Assembly: GCA_049699715.1 (NCBI GenBank)
Contig: JBNAVB010000014.1
Location: forward strand, 1 to 15,408
Reading direction: 5' to 3'
Source of the DNA: JAVZYK01 sp049699715
GTDB taxonomy: Archaea > Nanobdellota > Nanobdellia > Pacearchaeales > UBA284
DNA: 15,408 nucleotides
In this document: positions 1 to 6,779 of the stretch, in pieces
Layout: every line of letters starts with the position of its first letter
How positions within the stretch are numbered: position 1 is the first letter of the stretch
Position numbers and translations under genes: made by a program
Notes under the pieces: model-generated
What the model was told of the DNA's origin: nothing
Database searches by the model: none
Seen by the model: the letters and a program-made list of their open reading frames with translations, nothing else

Positions 1-52
1 AGGTTGTGGAACAGATTTTGAGAGAGCACTGTCTTATATAGAAAATCAAGAA

Positions 53-223
53 CTATGCCATGCGCATTGAGGACGCTGTCGGCTTTAGCCGACAGAAGAT
101 ATCACAATCGTTTTTCCCCTTGTTTTTCTTTGCTTCAGCCACAGCTTTCGCTTCTTCTTCGAAACTTCTGCCTATGCCACAGGACACAGTTATCATCTTT
201 TTTAATTCTGAAACCTCTATCAT
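53..223 (-). CDS. small hypothetical protein, 56 aa
   Basis: I do not recognise this protein. The reading frame starts at ATG 223 and ends at TAG 53-55, coding 56 residues. It has a hydrophilic, alanine/lysine/glutamate-rich helical middle (about residues 20-38) and two cysteines near the end (C40, C44). A TTTATAAA box at 245-252 lies exactly 21 nt upstream of the ATG, the spacing used by leaderless genes elsewhere in this window. That is the main reason to believe it is expressed. The last ~12 codons run through a perfect 8-bp hairpin (76-95), so the original C-terminus may have been replaced or the hairpin may act near the 3' end of the transcript. The broken acetyltransferase lies divergently next to it. 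The function is unknown and the gene could still be a chance frame. Confidence 0.5.
   Translation of the reverse strand: MIEVSELKKMITVSCGIGRSFEEEAKAVAEAKKNKGKNDCDIFCRLKPTASSMRMA
76..95. repeat. perfect hairpin, 8-bp stem
   Basis: The arms CTGTCGGC (76-83) and GCCGACAG (88-95) are perfect inverted repeats around a TTTA loop. The hairpin lies inside the end of the 56-aa minus-strand gene. A GC-rich stem in such AT-rich DNA stands out. A related stem (CTTCGG/CCGAAG with a TTTAGC loop) occurs at 2764-2781, and both have GAGGACG next to them. They could be transcript-end structures or copies of a dispersed short element. Confidence 0.5.
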
Positions 224-244
224 AATTGTCTTTAAGATAAAAGA

Positions 245-252
245 TTTATAAA
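245..252. promoter_or_regulatory. TATA box, palindromic, between divergent genes
   Basis: TTTATAAA is self-complementary. Read on the minus strand it is 21 nt from the ATG of the 56-aa gene at 223, predicting a leaderless transcript. Read on the plus strand it would start transcripts near 274, at the beginning of the acetyltransferase remnant. Confidence 0.55.
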
Positions 253-273
253 TCTTGCCCTCTCCCTTGCCTT

Positions 274-757
274 ATAATAAAAACATTAAAAATAAGAAAA
301 GCCAAACTTAACGAATTGAAAGAAATTGCAGAGATAGCTAAAGAAAGTATGAAATTTCATGGCCGGCACGAACCCGGGATTTATGACCTAAAAAAAGGCG
401 AGCAATTATTATTATTATTATTATTATTATTATGTTAAGTGGTTAGGAAAATCAATCCAAGAAGATATTTTTCTTGTAGCACAAATTGATAAAAATATTG
501 TAGGCTATGTTTATGGGGATATTAAAAAATGGTATCCTGGCTACAATGTTGGGGGAATAATAGATATTGCTGTTGATAAAAGATACTGGGGCAAGGGCAT
601 AGGTAAAACTTTGTTAAAAGAAATTATCTCAGTTTTTAAGAAAAAAGGATGCAAAGAAGCTAGGTTGGAGGTTCTTATTGATAACAAAAGAGCCTTACAT
701 TTATATCACTCTTTGGATTTTAAGAAGATAGCTTATAGGTTAAGAAAACTCTTATAG
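274..757 (+). pseudogene. GNAT-family N-acetyltransferase, frame-broken remnant
   Basis: The GNAT fold is recognisable across two frames. The N-terminal part (from about 274) reads IRKAKLNELKEIAEIAKES, a typical GNAT beta1-alpha1. After the ATT repeat a second frame, ending at TAG 755-757, reads on with VGYVYGDI, GGIIDIAV, the acetyl-CoA loop RYWGKGIGKTLL and a closing LYHSLDFKK segment. These would normally be one protein of about 160 residues that transfers an acetyl group from acetyl-CoA to an amine. Two lesions are visible. There is no ATG/GTG/TTG in frame near the expected start (ATA ATA stands there), and the frame changes inside nine ATT units (405-431), where the first frame reads nine leucines and stops at TAA 436-438. 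A sequencing or assembly error in the repeat cannot be excluded, but it would not explain the missing start. The substrate is unknown. Confidence 0.8.
405..431. repeat. (ATT)9 microsatellite
   Basis: Nine uninterrupted ATT units sit at the break point of the acetyltransferase reading frame. Gain or loss of whole units would not restore the frame, so this is not a simple phase-variation switch. An indel of one or two bases is needed as well. Confidence 0.95.
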
Positions 758-889
758 TAGCTATTTAGTATTATGAACTAAATTTCAGCAAATTTATTAA
801 ACTTTAATTTATATCTCTCTTTATTTCATATTCCAATATCTAATATCTTTTATGTTATGTTCCATTCATTATATTTTTTTCTCATAATG

Positions 890-897
890 CTTATATA
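890..897 (+). promoter_or_regulatory. TATA-like box ahead of candidate small RNA
   Basis: CTTATATA followed by the window's usual 21-nt gap predicts initiation at about 919-920, just upstream of two hairpins. Confidence 0.35.
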
Positions 898-918
898 TTA
901 CAGCAATATAAAAAATGA

Positions 919-1020
919 AGCTAGCTGAGAAAAAAGGCAGAAAGACTTTTTGTCTTTCACTCTTGTCCTGGGGGAGAGGGTGACAAAAAGAGTGGCAAAA
1001 AGGGGTATTTTATCTTGTTT
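919..1020 (+). ncRNA. candidate structured small RNA
   Basis: Two hairpins abut each other. The first has a 7-bp stem (GAAAGAC 940-946 with GTCTTTC 952-958, loop of five T). The second pairs CACTC+TTGTC (958-967) with GACAA (982-986) and, after an AAA bulge, GAGTG (990-994), enclosing a purine-rich loop. The C at 958 can belong to only one stem at a time. A TATA-like box sits at the right distance upstream and a T-rich stretch follows. I cannot match it to RNase P RNA, SRP RNA or a clear C/D or H/ACA guide. The limits are guesses. Confidence 0.3.
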
Positions 1021-1103
1021 TATCTCGTTTCTTGGACGCTGTAGAGAGTTAAATAAGATTGCCGGAAGAAATGTCAGAAGAAAAATTCAAAAGTTCATCT
1101 ATC

Positions 1104-1190
1104 CTTGTTAATTCTAAACTTGTTAATTCTTGAAATTTGCAAAAACCTACTTGATAAAAAGCGCGTGACTTGTTAGATAACTTGTTAGAT
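1104..1190. repeat. reiterated CTTGTTA motifs, two tandem pairs
   Basis: CTTGTTAATTCT occurs at 1104-1115 and 1119-1130 (15-bp period). ACTTGTTAGAT occurs at 1168-1178 and 1180-1190 (12-bp period). All four share CTTGTTA in the same orientation. This could be a protein-binding array or simple slippage products beyond the end of the GTPase gene. Confidence 0.5.
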
Positions 1191-1227
1191 CTATATTATG
1201 TTACAAAATTGCTCCGGTTCTACTTAG

Positions 1228-2415
1228 CTATTTAGTCATTATTCTTATTATATCGTTGTTTTTCAGTTCATACTCTCTTGCAAGCCTTTTATGACTTCTT
1301 GCATCTATAGCAGCAACAAACTTGTTGCCTATATCTGTATGAATAGCAAAGGCTAAGTCTAAAGCTGTAGAACCTTGAGGCAAGAGAATGGCATCTGGCA
1401 ACACGTTTCCCTTCGAGTCACTAAAATGGTTCTCGTTTTCCACAGGATAGACTACAATATACTTGAGCAATGAGAACACGGCCTCATTTAAACACTCTTG
1501 AACTCCTGTCGAGCCATAAATTCCAATTATTTTGTCTTGTATGAAACGCAATGCCTTCTTCTGCTGTTCTGTGAGCTTATCGTCAACCATGGAAAAATTT
1601 TTCTCGCCTGCGACATAATTGATCTTAGAATCGCGAGCAGCCTCTCTCAAAGCAAGTTCGCTTTCTGCAGAGCAAGGAATTACTAAAGCTTCCGGAAAAT
1701 TTTCTTTTAACTTCTTGATATTTTCCTGCGCTTTTGGCATGTCGCATTTATTAGCCGCGATAATCAAAGGCTTACTCAACTTCCGAAGCTCGCGGACAAA
1801 CTCAAATAACTCTTTATCATTCCACAGCGGGAAATTTTCCTTCAAGTTGCAGTTTCTCATTGCCTCTTTAACCATATTTGTTGTTATCTTCAAGCCAGAA
1901 AACTGATTCGCAAGTATATCAACGGGCTTTTCTTCCGAGATTTGTGCTTTCCTCGCGAGCACTTTCCAGTTCTCACCGACGATATTATAAAACCACCTAT
2001 CAATTTCTTCTTCGAGGAACTTTATATCTTTGGTTACATCATAATTTTCTGTCGCTTTGCCCTCCTCATTTGTCAATCCCGAAGCATCAACGACATGTAT
2101 CAAAACATCGGCTTGTCTCAAATCATCGAGAAACTTGTTTCCTAAGCCTTTGCCTAAATGGGCTCCTGGCACCAAACCCGCAACATCCAATAGCTTTACA
2201 GGAATAAACCTCGAGCCATTAATACAAAAACCATGGTTCGGCTTGCATTTAGCCTTCAACTCGACATCAGGGCATTTTACTTTAACAAAGCCGACACCTT
2301 CATTTGCCTTGATTGTTGTGAAAGGATAAGGAGCTATGGCTACCTCCGCTAAAGTCGAAGCCTTGAAAAAAGTGCTCTTGCCTACATTGGGCTTGCCGAC
2401 AATTCCGATTAGCAT
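1228..2415 (-). CDS. ychF: YchF/OBG-type translation-associated GTPase/ATPase
   Basis: This is a TRAFAC-class P-loop protein of the archaeal OBG/YchF group, 395 residues and close to full family length. G1 is GKPNVGKS (7-14), the switch I region carries PYPFTTI (30-36), G3 is DVAG (77-80), G4 is NKCD (222-225) and a G5-like SAE lies at 249-251. A C-terminal TGS domain (about 318-395, with LPQGSTALDLAFAIHTDIG) is the usual RNA/ribosome-contacting module. Family members bind ATP or GTP and associate with ribosomes. NKCD fits guanine binding, as in the archaeal branch. The ATG at 2415 has TATA-like AT-rich sequence (TTTTTATA on the minus strand, about 2437-2444) at a distance suggesting little or no leader. 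It is transcribed alone, divergent from tRNA-Ile. Confidence 0.95.
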   Translation of the reverse strand: MLIGIVGKPNVGKSTFFKASTLAEVAIAPYPFTTIKANEGVGFVKVKCPDVELKAKCKPNHGFCINGSRFIPVKLLDVAGLVPGAHLGKGLGNKFLDDLRQADVLIHVVDASGLTNEEGKATENYDVTKDIKFLEEEIDRWFYNIVGENWKVLARKAQISEEKPVDILANQFSGLKITTNMVKEAMRNCNLKENFPLWNDKELFEFVRELRKLSKPLIIAANKCDMPKAQENIKKLKENFPEALVIPCSAESELALREAARDSKINYVAGEKNFSMVDDKLTEQQKKALRFIQDKIIGIYGSTGVQECLNEAVFSLLKYIVVYPVENENHFSDSKGNVLPDAILLPQGSTALDLAFAIHTDIGNKFVAAIDARSHKRLAREYELKNNDIIRIMTK

Positions 2416-2446
2416 AAAAACTACAATACAAAGACATATAAAAACT

Positions 2447-2454
2447 TTTATAAA
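2447..2454 (+). promoter_or_regulatory. TATA box of tRNA-Ile
   Basis: TTTATAAA ends 21 nt before nucleotide G1 of tRNA-Ile, the same gap that separates TATA boxes from leaderless start codons in this window. Initiation is therefore predicted at G1 itself, leaving no 5' leader for RNase P to remove. Confidence 0.7.
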
Positions 2455-2475
2455 TTAACTTGTTTATTTTTATTC

Positions 2476-2848
<373 letters not shown>

Positions 2849-4090
2849 ATGGAAGAAAAAAATTCTAACAATGGCAATTCTAACAATGGCTATACAAATG
2901 GGGAAAAAAGGCTGAGAGAACTTTTTGATTTGAACATAGCAATAATGGAAATAATAAATTCTGAACTACCATTAAATTCCACTCTAGAACTGATTCTCAA
3001 TGGAATTAATAAAAAAATTCCATATACTCATGGCGCGATATTCCTTCCGAATAAAGATGGAGAACTAGAGGCGATAGCTACAATAGATTACCCGGGAGAT
3101 TTGATAAAAAAAGCAAAATTCAAGAGAGGGATAATAAAGTATGTTTATGATACTGGCAATGTTGTCTATGAACCCGAGTTCAAAGACACAGATTGGAAAA
3201 ACAAACCATATACTCCTGAACTAGTTGAGCTTTATCCAGAGATGAATTCTGTTCTTGTCATCCCATTGAACAAATTTGGAGTTTTTGAATTATTCAGTGA
3301 AAAGAAGCATGCTTTCAAGGCGGATACAATTGATTCGTTGATGATAAACTCCTCTATTTTGGGTCTTACAATCCAAAATATCAAGCTCAGGGAAATTGAA
3401 GCAAAAACAAAAGATGAGTTGCTAAAAGCAAGAGAGCGCGAAAGAAATCATATCTTAGAATTGACAAGCAGGCTTTTCCTTAAAATAGAAAACACAGATG
3501 TTTACAGCGCACAACACTCACCGAGAGTTGCTTATTATGCCAGAGAAACAGCCAGAGAGATGGGCTTTGATAAAGACTATCAGATAAAAATATATAATGC
3601 TGCTTTATTACACGACATAGGAAAATGTGAAATAGAAAAATCAGTGAGAGAAAGTCCACAAAAATTTTCCAGGGCAAACAATCCGATTAAAATTCCTCAC
3701 GTTGAGAAAGGCGAGCAAATCTTGAAAACCTACGGCATAGAGAACTACCCTTTTATCTCAGACGCTATAAAATACCATCATGAATGGTTTGATGGAGACC
3801 CTCGCGGTTATTTGAGAAGAATTAAGGGAGAACAAATTCCTTTAGTGGCAAGAATCATTGCTGTGGCAGATGTCTACGAGGCCCTGACTTCGAGGAGACC
3901 TTATCGCGAAGCCTTTTCTAAACCATATGCTCTAAAACACATAATGAAAAGAACAGGCACGCACTTCGATCCGGAAGTTGTCAAAGCCTTTCTCAGAGTT
4001 ATAAAAAGAGAGAGCTTGCAAGAGTTAGTAGCTACTTTATCTTTACCTCTAGGGAATCTTGCTTCTGCTTTAGAAAAGCGTATTGAGTAG
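2849..4090 (+). CDS. GAF domain + HD-GYP-like phosphohydrolase
   Basis: This is a soluble two-domain signalling-type protein of 413 residues. After an Asn/Gly-rich tail (5-18), residues about 20-180 fit a GAF sensor domain. A charged helical linker (about 180-210) leads to an HD-GYP-like domain (about 215-390). Metal-site residues are visible: H223, H255-D256 (LLHDIGK), H284 (IPHVEKG), H310-H311 (YHHEWFDG) and D341 (VADVYEALTSRRPYREA). HD-GYP enzymes hydrolyse cyclic di-GMP or related dinucleotides. The signature DGxGYP is altered here to DGDPRGY (315-321), so cyclic di-GMP activity is not assured. The GAF ligand is unknown. It stands alone, has its own TATA box, and is followed 44 bp later by tRNA-Glu. 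Confidence 0.88.
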   Translation: MEEKNSNNGNSNNGYTNGEKRLRELFDLNIAIMEIINSELPLNSTLELILNGINKKIPYTHGAIFLPNKDGELEAIATIDYPGDLIKKAKFKRGIIKYVYDTGNVVYEPEFKDTDWKNKPYTPELVELYPEMNSVLVIPLNKFGVFELFSEKKHAFKADTIDSLMINSSILGLTIQNIKLREIEAKTKDELLKARERERNHILELTSRLFLKIENTDVYSAQHSPRVAYYARETAREMGFDKDYQIKIYNAALLHDIGKCEIEKSVRESPQKFSRANNPIKIPHVEKGEQILKTYGIENYPFISDAIKYHHEWFDGDPRGYLRRIKGEQIPLVARIIAVADVYEALTSRRPYREAFSKPYALKHIMKRTGTHFDPEVVKAFLRVIKRESLQELVATLSLPLGNLASALEKRIE

Positions 4091-4105
4091 CAGAGTAGTA
4101 ATCTT

Positions 4106-4113
4106 TTTATATC
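4106..4113 (+). promoter_or_regulatory. TATA box of tRNA-Glu
   Basis: TTTATATC ends 21 nt before G1 of tRNA-Glu, predicting a transcript that begins at the mature 5' end, as for tRNA-Ile in this window. Confidence 0.65.
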
Positions 4114-4134
4114 ATTTTTCTTTTGTTCTTTCAA

Positions 4135-4207
4135 GCTCCCTTAGTCTAGAGGCCAAGGATACAGCCCTTTCGAGGCTGTGACCCGGGTTCGAATCCCGGA
4201 GGGAGCA
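4135..4207 (+). tRNA. tRNA-Glu(UUC)
   Basis: This is a 73-nt intronless tRNA. The acceptor GCTCCCT pairs with AGGGAGC, the discriminator is A, and CCA is not encoded. The D arm starts GTCTAGAGG as is typical of tRNA-Glu. The anticodon stem is CAGCC/GGCTG with loop CTTTCGA, giving anticodon UUC. The T arm is CCGGG-TTCGAAT-CCCGG. The matching glutamyl-tRNA synthetase is encoded at 9958-11673. Confidence 0.97.
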
Positions 4208-4240
4208 TTTTCAAGCAAAAAATGGTGGAAATAAAGAAAA

Positions 4241-4441
4241 ATGGTAGAGATAAAAGGTCATAAAAAAGCAAAAGAAAAGCGAAGAACTCATCCTTGGCCC
4301 GGAAAATACATTCCTGAACATCACGAAAATTCTTGTCCTTATTGTCACAAACATCTCAAGAACATAGAAGCTCATGTAAAAGCAAAACACAAGTTTGAAA
4401 AACCTAAACAAATAAAAGGCAAGTTCCATGGACATGATTAA
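4241..4441 (+). CDS. C2H2-type zinc-finger mini-protein, 66 aa
   Basis: A basic N-terminus (HKKAKEKRR) precedes a single zinc finger: C32, C35, H45 and H50 in CPYC-x9-H-x4-H spacing. Lone C2H2 fingers of this size are known in archaea and are thought to bind nucleic acid or proteins; its target here cannot be read. It starts 33 nt after tRNA-Glu, so it may be cotranscribed with the tRNA. Its end overlaps the next gene's start by 14 nt (or 8 nt if that gene uses ATG 4434). An almost duplicated stretch precedes it (AAATGGTGGAAATAAAG, then AAATGGTAGAGATAAAAG). An ATG at 4221 in the first copy is out of frame and soon closed. Confidence 0.75.
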   Translation: MVEIKGHKKAKEKRRTHPWPGKYIPEHHENSCPYCHKHLKNIEAHVKAKHKFEKPKQIKGKFHGHD

Positions 4442-5024
4442 AAACAAAATTAAGATATTAACTCAAGTCCAAGGCAAGAAGCTCTTGAGATTGGCAAGGA
4501 ATACAATTAAATATCATTTCGCTGGCAAAGAGCTAAGTTACGCGCCTGAGCATAAAGAGTTCAAAGAGCCAAGAGGAGTTTTTGTTACGCTCACAAAACA
4601 TGGCGACTTGCGAGGCTGCATAGGATTTCCTTATCCATATAAGTCTCTTGCAGAGGCAGTAATCGAAGCTGCCAAAGCTGCTGCATTCCAAGATCCAAGA
4701 TTCATGCCCTTGCAAGAGAAGGAGCTGGACAAGATAAAAATAGAGATTTCAGTACTGACACTACCACAAGAAATTCAAGTTAAAGGGCAAGATATCTTAA
4801 AAGAGATTGAAATAGGCAAGGATGGCCTTATCATACAATTTTCTGGTTTCTCAGGCTTGCTTTTGCCCCAAGTAGCTAAAGAGCACAAATGGAATTCGTT
4901 ACAATTTATCGAGGCGGCTTGCCACAAAGCAGGCTTGACAAACAATGCTTGGCTTCATCCCCAAGCGCGCATCTTTAAGTTCCAAGCTCAAATATTCTCA
5001 GAAGAGAAGCACAAGAAAAAATGA
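4428..5024 (+). CDS. AMMECR1-domain protein
   Basis: At 198 residues this matches the single-domain AMMECR1 family found across archaea, bacteria and eukaryotes. It shows the hallmark LRGCIGF (61-67) after a FVTLTKHG strand, the AFQDPRFMPL block (86-95), the EISVLT strand (106-111) and a C-terminal region with SGLLLPQVA. The conserved LRGCIG cysteine has been proposed to be catalytic, but the biochemical role is unsettled. It overlaps the zinc-finger gene upstream and shares an ATGA overlap (4 nt) with the DUF523 gene downstream, so the three are probably one transcript with translational coupling. ATG 4434 is an alternative start. Confidence 0.93.
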   Translation: MDMIKNKIKILTQVQGKKLLRLARNTIKYHFAGKELSYAPEHKEFKEPRGVFVTLTKHGDLRGCIGFPYPYKSLAEAVIEAAKAAAFQDPRFMPLQEKELDKIKIEISVLTLPQEIQVKGQDILKEIEIGKDGLIIQFSGFSGLLLPQVAKEHKWNSLQFIEAACHKAGLTNNAWLHPQARIFKFQAQIFSEEKHKKK

Positions 5025-5449
5025 AACTTTGCAGCGCGTGTTTATTAGGAATTAGATGCAGATATGATGGCAAGAACAACTTAAATAAAAAAGTTCTAAA
5101 GTTGGCAAGAAAAGAAGTTTTGATTCCAGTTTGTCCTGAACAATTGGGGGGCTTGCCAACCCCCAGAACAGAAAGCGGAGTCTTGGGCAACAGAGTTTTG
5201 AATCAGCAAAGGAAAGATGTAACTAAAAATTTTGTTAGGGGTGCTAAAGAAGTGTTAAGAATAGCTAAATTATATGATGTCAAGGAAGCAATATTCAAGC
5301 AAGGCAGCCCTTCCTGTGGTAATGGCCTTGTTTTTCAGTGGAAAAAAATAAGAAACAAGTGGACTAATTGCAAGAGAAAAGGAGATGGCATTACAACTGC
5401 CTTGCTAAAAAGAAATGGAATAAAGGTTATATCAGAGGAAAACCTCTAA
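5021..5449 (+). CDS. DUF523 / TudS-like iron-sulfur desulfurase
   Basis: A 142-residue DUF523 protein. Conserved segments are SACLLGIRCRYDGKNN (5-20, with C7 and C13), PVCPEQLGGLPTPR (36-49, with C38) and KQGSPSCGNG (93-102, with C99), ending in GDGITTALLKRNGI. Members of this family (TudS) carry a [4Fe-4S] cluster and remove sulfur from 2-thiouracil. The cysteines seen fit cluster binding and catalysis, while the natural substrate here is an inference. It is the last gene of the zinc finger-AMMECR1-DUF523 set and overlaps AMMECR1 by 4 nt. Its stop is only 5 bp from the end of the convergent gene at 5455. Confidence 0.9.
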   Translation: MKLCSACLLGIRCRYDGKNNLNKKVLKLARKEVLIPVCPEQLGGLPTPRTESGVLGNRVLNQQRKDVTKNFVRGAKEVLRIAKLYDVKEAIFKQGSPSCGNGLVFQWKKIRNKWTNCKRKGDGITTALLKRNGIKVISEENL

Positions 5450-5454
5450 TTTTC

Positions 5455-5844
5455 TTAAACAACTATCTCAGGAAAAGTAACTTTATAACAATTCAATCTG
5501 TTAAAAGCTTTCATATACTTATCATAATCCTTAACTTTGGCCAAGTCATCCACTTCTTGCAAGATTCTCGTCATTATGTTTACTAATTTTTCTTTCATTT
5601 CGTCTTCTTTGTCTATAATTGCTGTTTCTGTCCCTGTTGTTCTTTTAATATCATTTAAAGTTGACATGATAAAGTTTATCACATTTGTTCCTAATTCAAA
5701 TTTTCTGTGTATCCTGTCCTTGTTGCTGAAACCCTTTACAGAAGCAGTATAACCAAAAGATAAATCTATGTATTTTTTGCCTAAGTTAACAGTATTAATT
5801 TTGAATTCATCAATTGTGATTTTTGGTGGGATAATCTCGACCAT
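5455..5844 (-). CDS. hypothetical protein, 129 aa
   Basis: I do not recognise this family. The protein is soluble, with no signal or membrane segment. It looks like a beta-rich N-terminal half (ITIDEFKINTVNLGKKYIDLSFGYTASVKGF) followed by two charged helices (about 55-110). It starts at ATG 5844 behind a purine-rich GAGG ribosome site and a TTTATAAA box (5877-5884), giving a leader of about 11 nt, unlike the leaderless genes nearby. It converges with the DUF523 gene and is divergent from radB. Its codon use and regular hydrophobic spacing support a real gene. Confidence 0.75.
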   Translation of the reverse strand: MVEIIPPKITIDEFKINTVNLGKKYIDLSFGYTASVKGFSNKDRIHRKFELGTNVINFIMSTLNDIKRTTGTETAIIDKEDEMKEKLVNIMTRILQEVDDLAKVKDYDKYMKAFNRLNCYKVTFPEIVV

Positions 5845-5876
5845 TTTATCCTCTTTATTCTTTTTTGTATTATTAT

Positions 5877-5884
5877 TTTATAAA
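5877..5884 (-). promoter_or_regulatory. TATA box of hypothetical gene 5455-5844
   Basis: TTTATAAA lies 32 nt from the ATG at 5844, predicting a short leader that can hold the GAGG ribosome-binding site. Confidence 0.5.
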
Positions 5885-5945
5885 CTTTGTGGTTTTTCAT
5901 TCTATACATCTTATATAGTCTTTATTACTTTTTATTACAATAAAC

Positions 5946-5953
5946 CTTATAAT
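5946..5953 (+). promoter_or_regulatory. TATA-like box of radB
   Basis: CTTATAAT ends exactly 21 nt before the radB ATG at 5975, supporting that start and a leaderless message. The out-of-frame ATG at 5956 would lie upstream of the transcript. Confidence 0.5.
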
Positions 5954-5974
5954 AAATGAAGGTCTCGAAAGAGA

Positions 5975-6700
5975 ATGAAAATCTCGACAGGCTCTAACGA
6001 GCTCGACAGATGGCTTCAAGGTGGTTATGAGACCGATATTATCACTACCCTCTATGGCCCAGCAGGTTCGGGTAAAAGTAATTTTTGTGTTATGGCAGCT
6101 GCCCAACAAGCCTCAAGAAGCAGAAAAGTAATCTACATTGACACAGAAGGCGGTTTCAGTGTAACTCGCTTGAAACAGATTGCTCCTGAAAGCATCGCGA
6201 AAAATATAATCCTTTTCAAAGCAACGCGATTTTATGAACAATGCAAAGCTTTTGATAAGTTGCTCGAGCTGATAAAAAGCCCAAACATAAGTTTGATTAT
6301 TGTTGACAGTATGACAATGCTATATCGACTTGAGCTCGGAGAAGCTTCGCAAGAAAAAGACAAAGAAAGGGCGAGGATTATCAACAGCGCCCTTATCAAA
6401 CAATTGAGAATCTTGACTGAAATCGCTCGCAAGAAACACATTCCTGTGCTTATCACAAACCAAGTGTATAGTGAGTTCCTCTCTCGGGAAGATTTTGAGG
6501 CAGGCAAGCCCAAGTCAGTAATTATGGTTGCTGGAGACATCCTCCGCTACTGGAGCAAGTGTATTATTGAGCTACAGAACTTAGGCCAAGGAAAAAAACG
6601 CGCAATATTGAGAAAGCATCGCTCGCTTCCAGAAAAAGATTTTATATTTTTCATAACGCAGAAAGGCATTGAGCGTGAGAGAAAATTCAAATTGTTTTGA
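5975..6700 (+). CDS. radB: RadB, RecA/RadA-family recombination protein
   Basis: A 241-residue protein with the RecA core only, lacking the N-terminal helix-hairpin-helix domain of RadA, which is the mark of archaeal RadB. Walker A is GPAGSGKS (28-35), the KVIYIDTEGGFS segment (51-62) follows, Walker B is LIIVDS (107-112), and the TNQVYSEF block (161-168) corresponds to the L2 region. RadB binds single-stranded DNA and ATP and assists RadA filament formation or Holliday-junction work, with weak ATPase. It is a monocistronic gene, divergent from 5455-5844. The first 13 bp of the gene have a near copy 19 bp upstream (5956-5968), a probable small duplication. Confidence 0.93.
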   Translation: MKISTGSNELDRWLQGGYETDIITTLYGPAGSGKSNFCVMAAAQQASRSRKVIYIDTEGGFSVTRLKQIAPESIAKNIILFKATRFYEQCKAFDKLLELIKSPNISLIIVDSMTMLYRLELGEASQEKDKERARIINSALIKQLRILTEIARKKHIPVLITNQVYSEFLSREDFEAGKPKSVIMVAGDILRYWSKCIIELQNLGQGKKRAILRKHRSLPEKDFIFFITQKGIERERKFKLF

Positions 6701-6750
6701 TTGGGGCAACAAAATGTCACATTTGATTGTTATTCTTGATTAGATAAATG

Positions 6751-6758
6751 TTTATAAA
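6751..6758 (+). promoter_or_regulatory. TATA box of the 6780 gene
   Basis: TTTATAAA ends 21 nt before ATG 6780, predicting a leaderless transcript. Confidence 0.65.
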
Positions 6759-6779
6759 CCGAATATCCCTTGAATAGAC

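Larger units (their letters stand above)
758..1227. other. 470-bp non-coding stretch
   Basis: No convincing gene lies between the acetyltransferase remnant and the end of the GTPase gene. It holds a TATA-like box (890-897), two adjacent hairpins (940-994) that may belong to a small RNA, a T-rich run (1006-1032), and four copies of CTTGTTA (1104, 1119, 1169, 1181) arranged as two tandem pairs. A 22-codon frame beginning at ATG 915 is not supported, because the predicted transcript start falls after it. Confidence 0.6.

Noticed and set aside
60..251. Plus-strand frame of 63 codons at the left end
   Set aside because: It is rich in Phe/Ser as expected of the reverse of a Glu/Lys-rich gene. The opposite strand has the promoter-backed 56-aa frame.
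359..390. tRNA T-arm-like sequence on the minus strand (CCCGGGTTCG)
   Set aside because: The arms do not form a 5-bp T stem and there is no acceptor. On the plus strand it is coding sequence of the acetyltransferase (HGRHEPG).
915..983. 22-codon frame starting at ATG 915
   Set aside because: The predicted transcript start (about 919-920) is downstream of the ATG and the peptide has no coding character.
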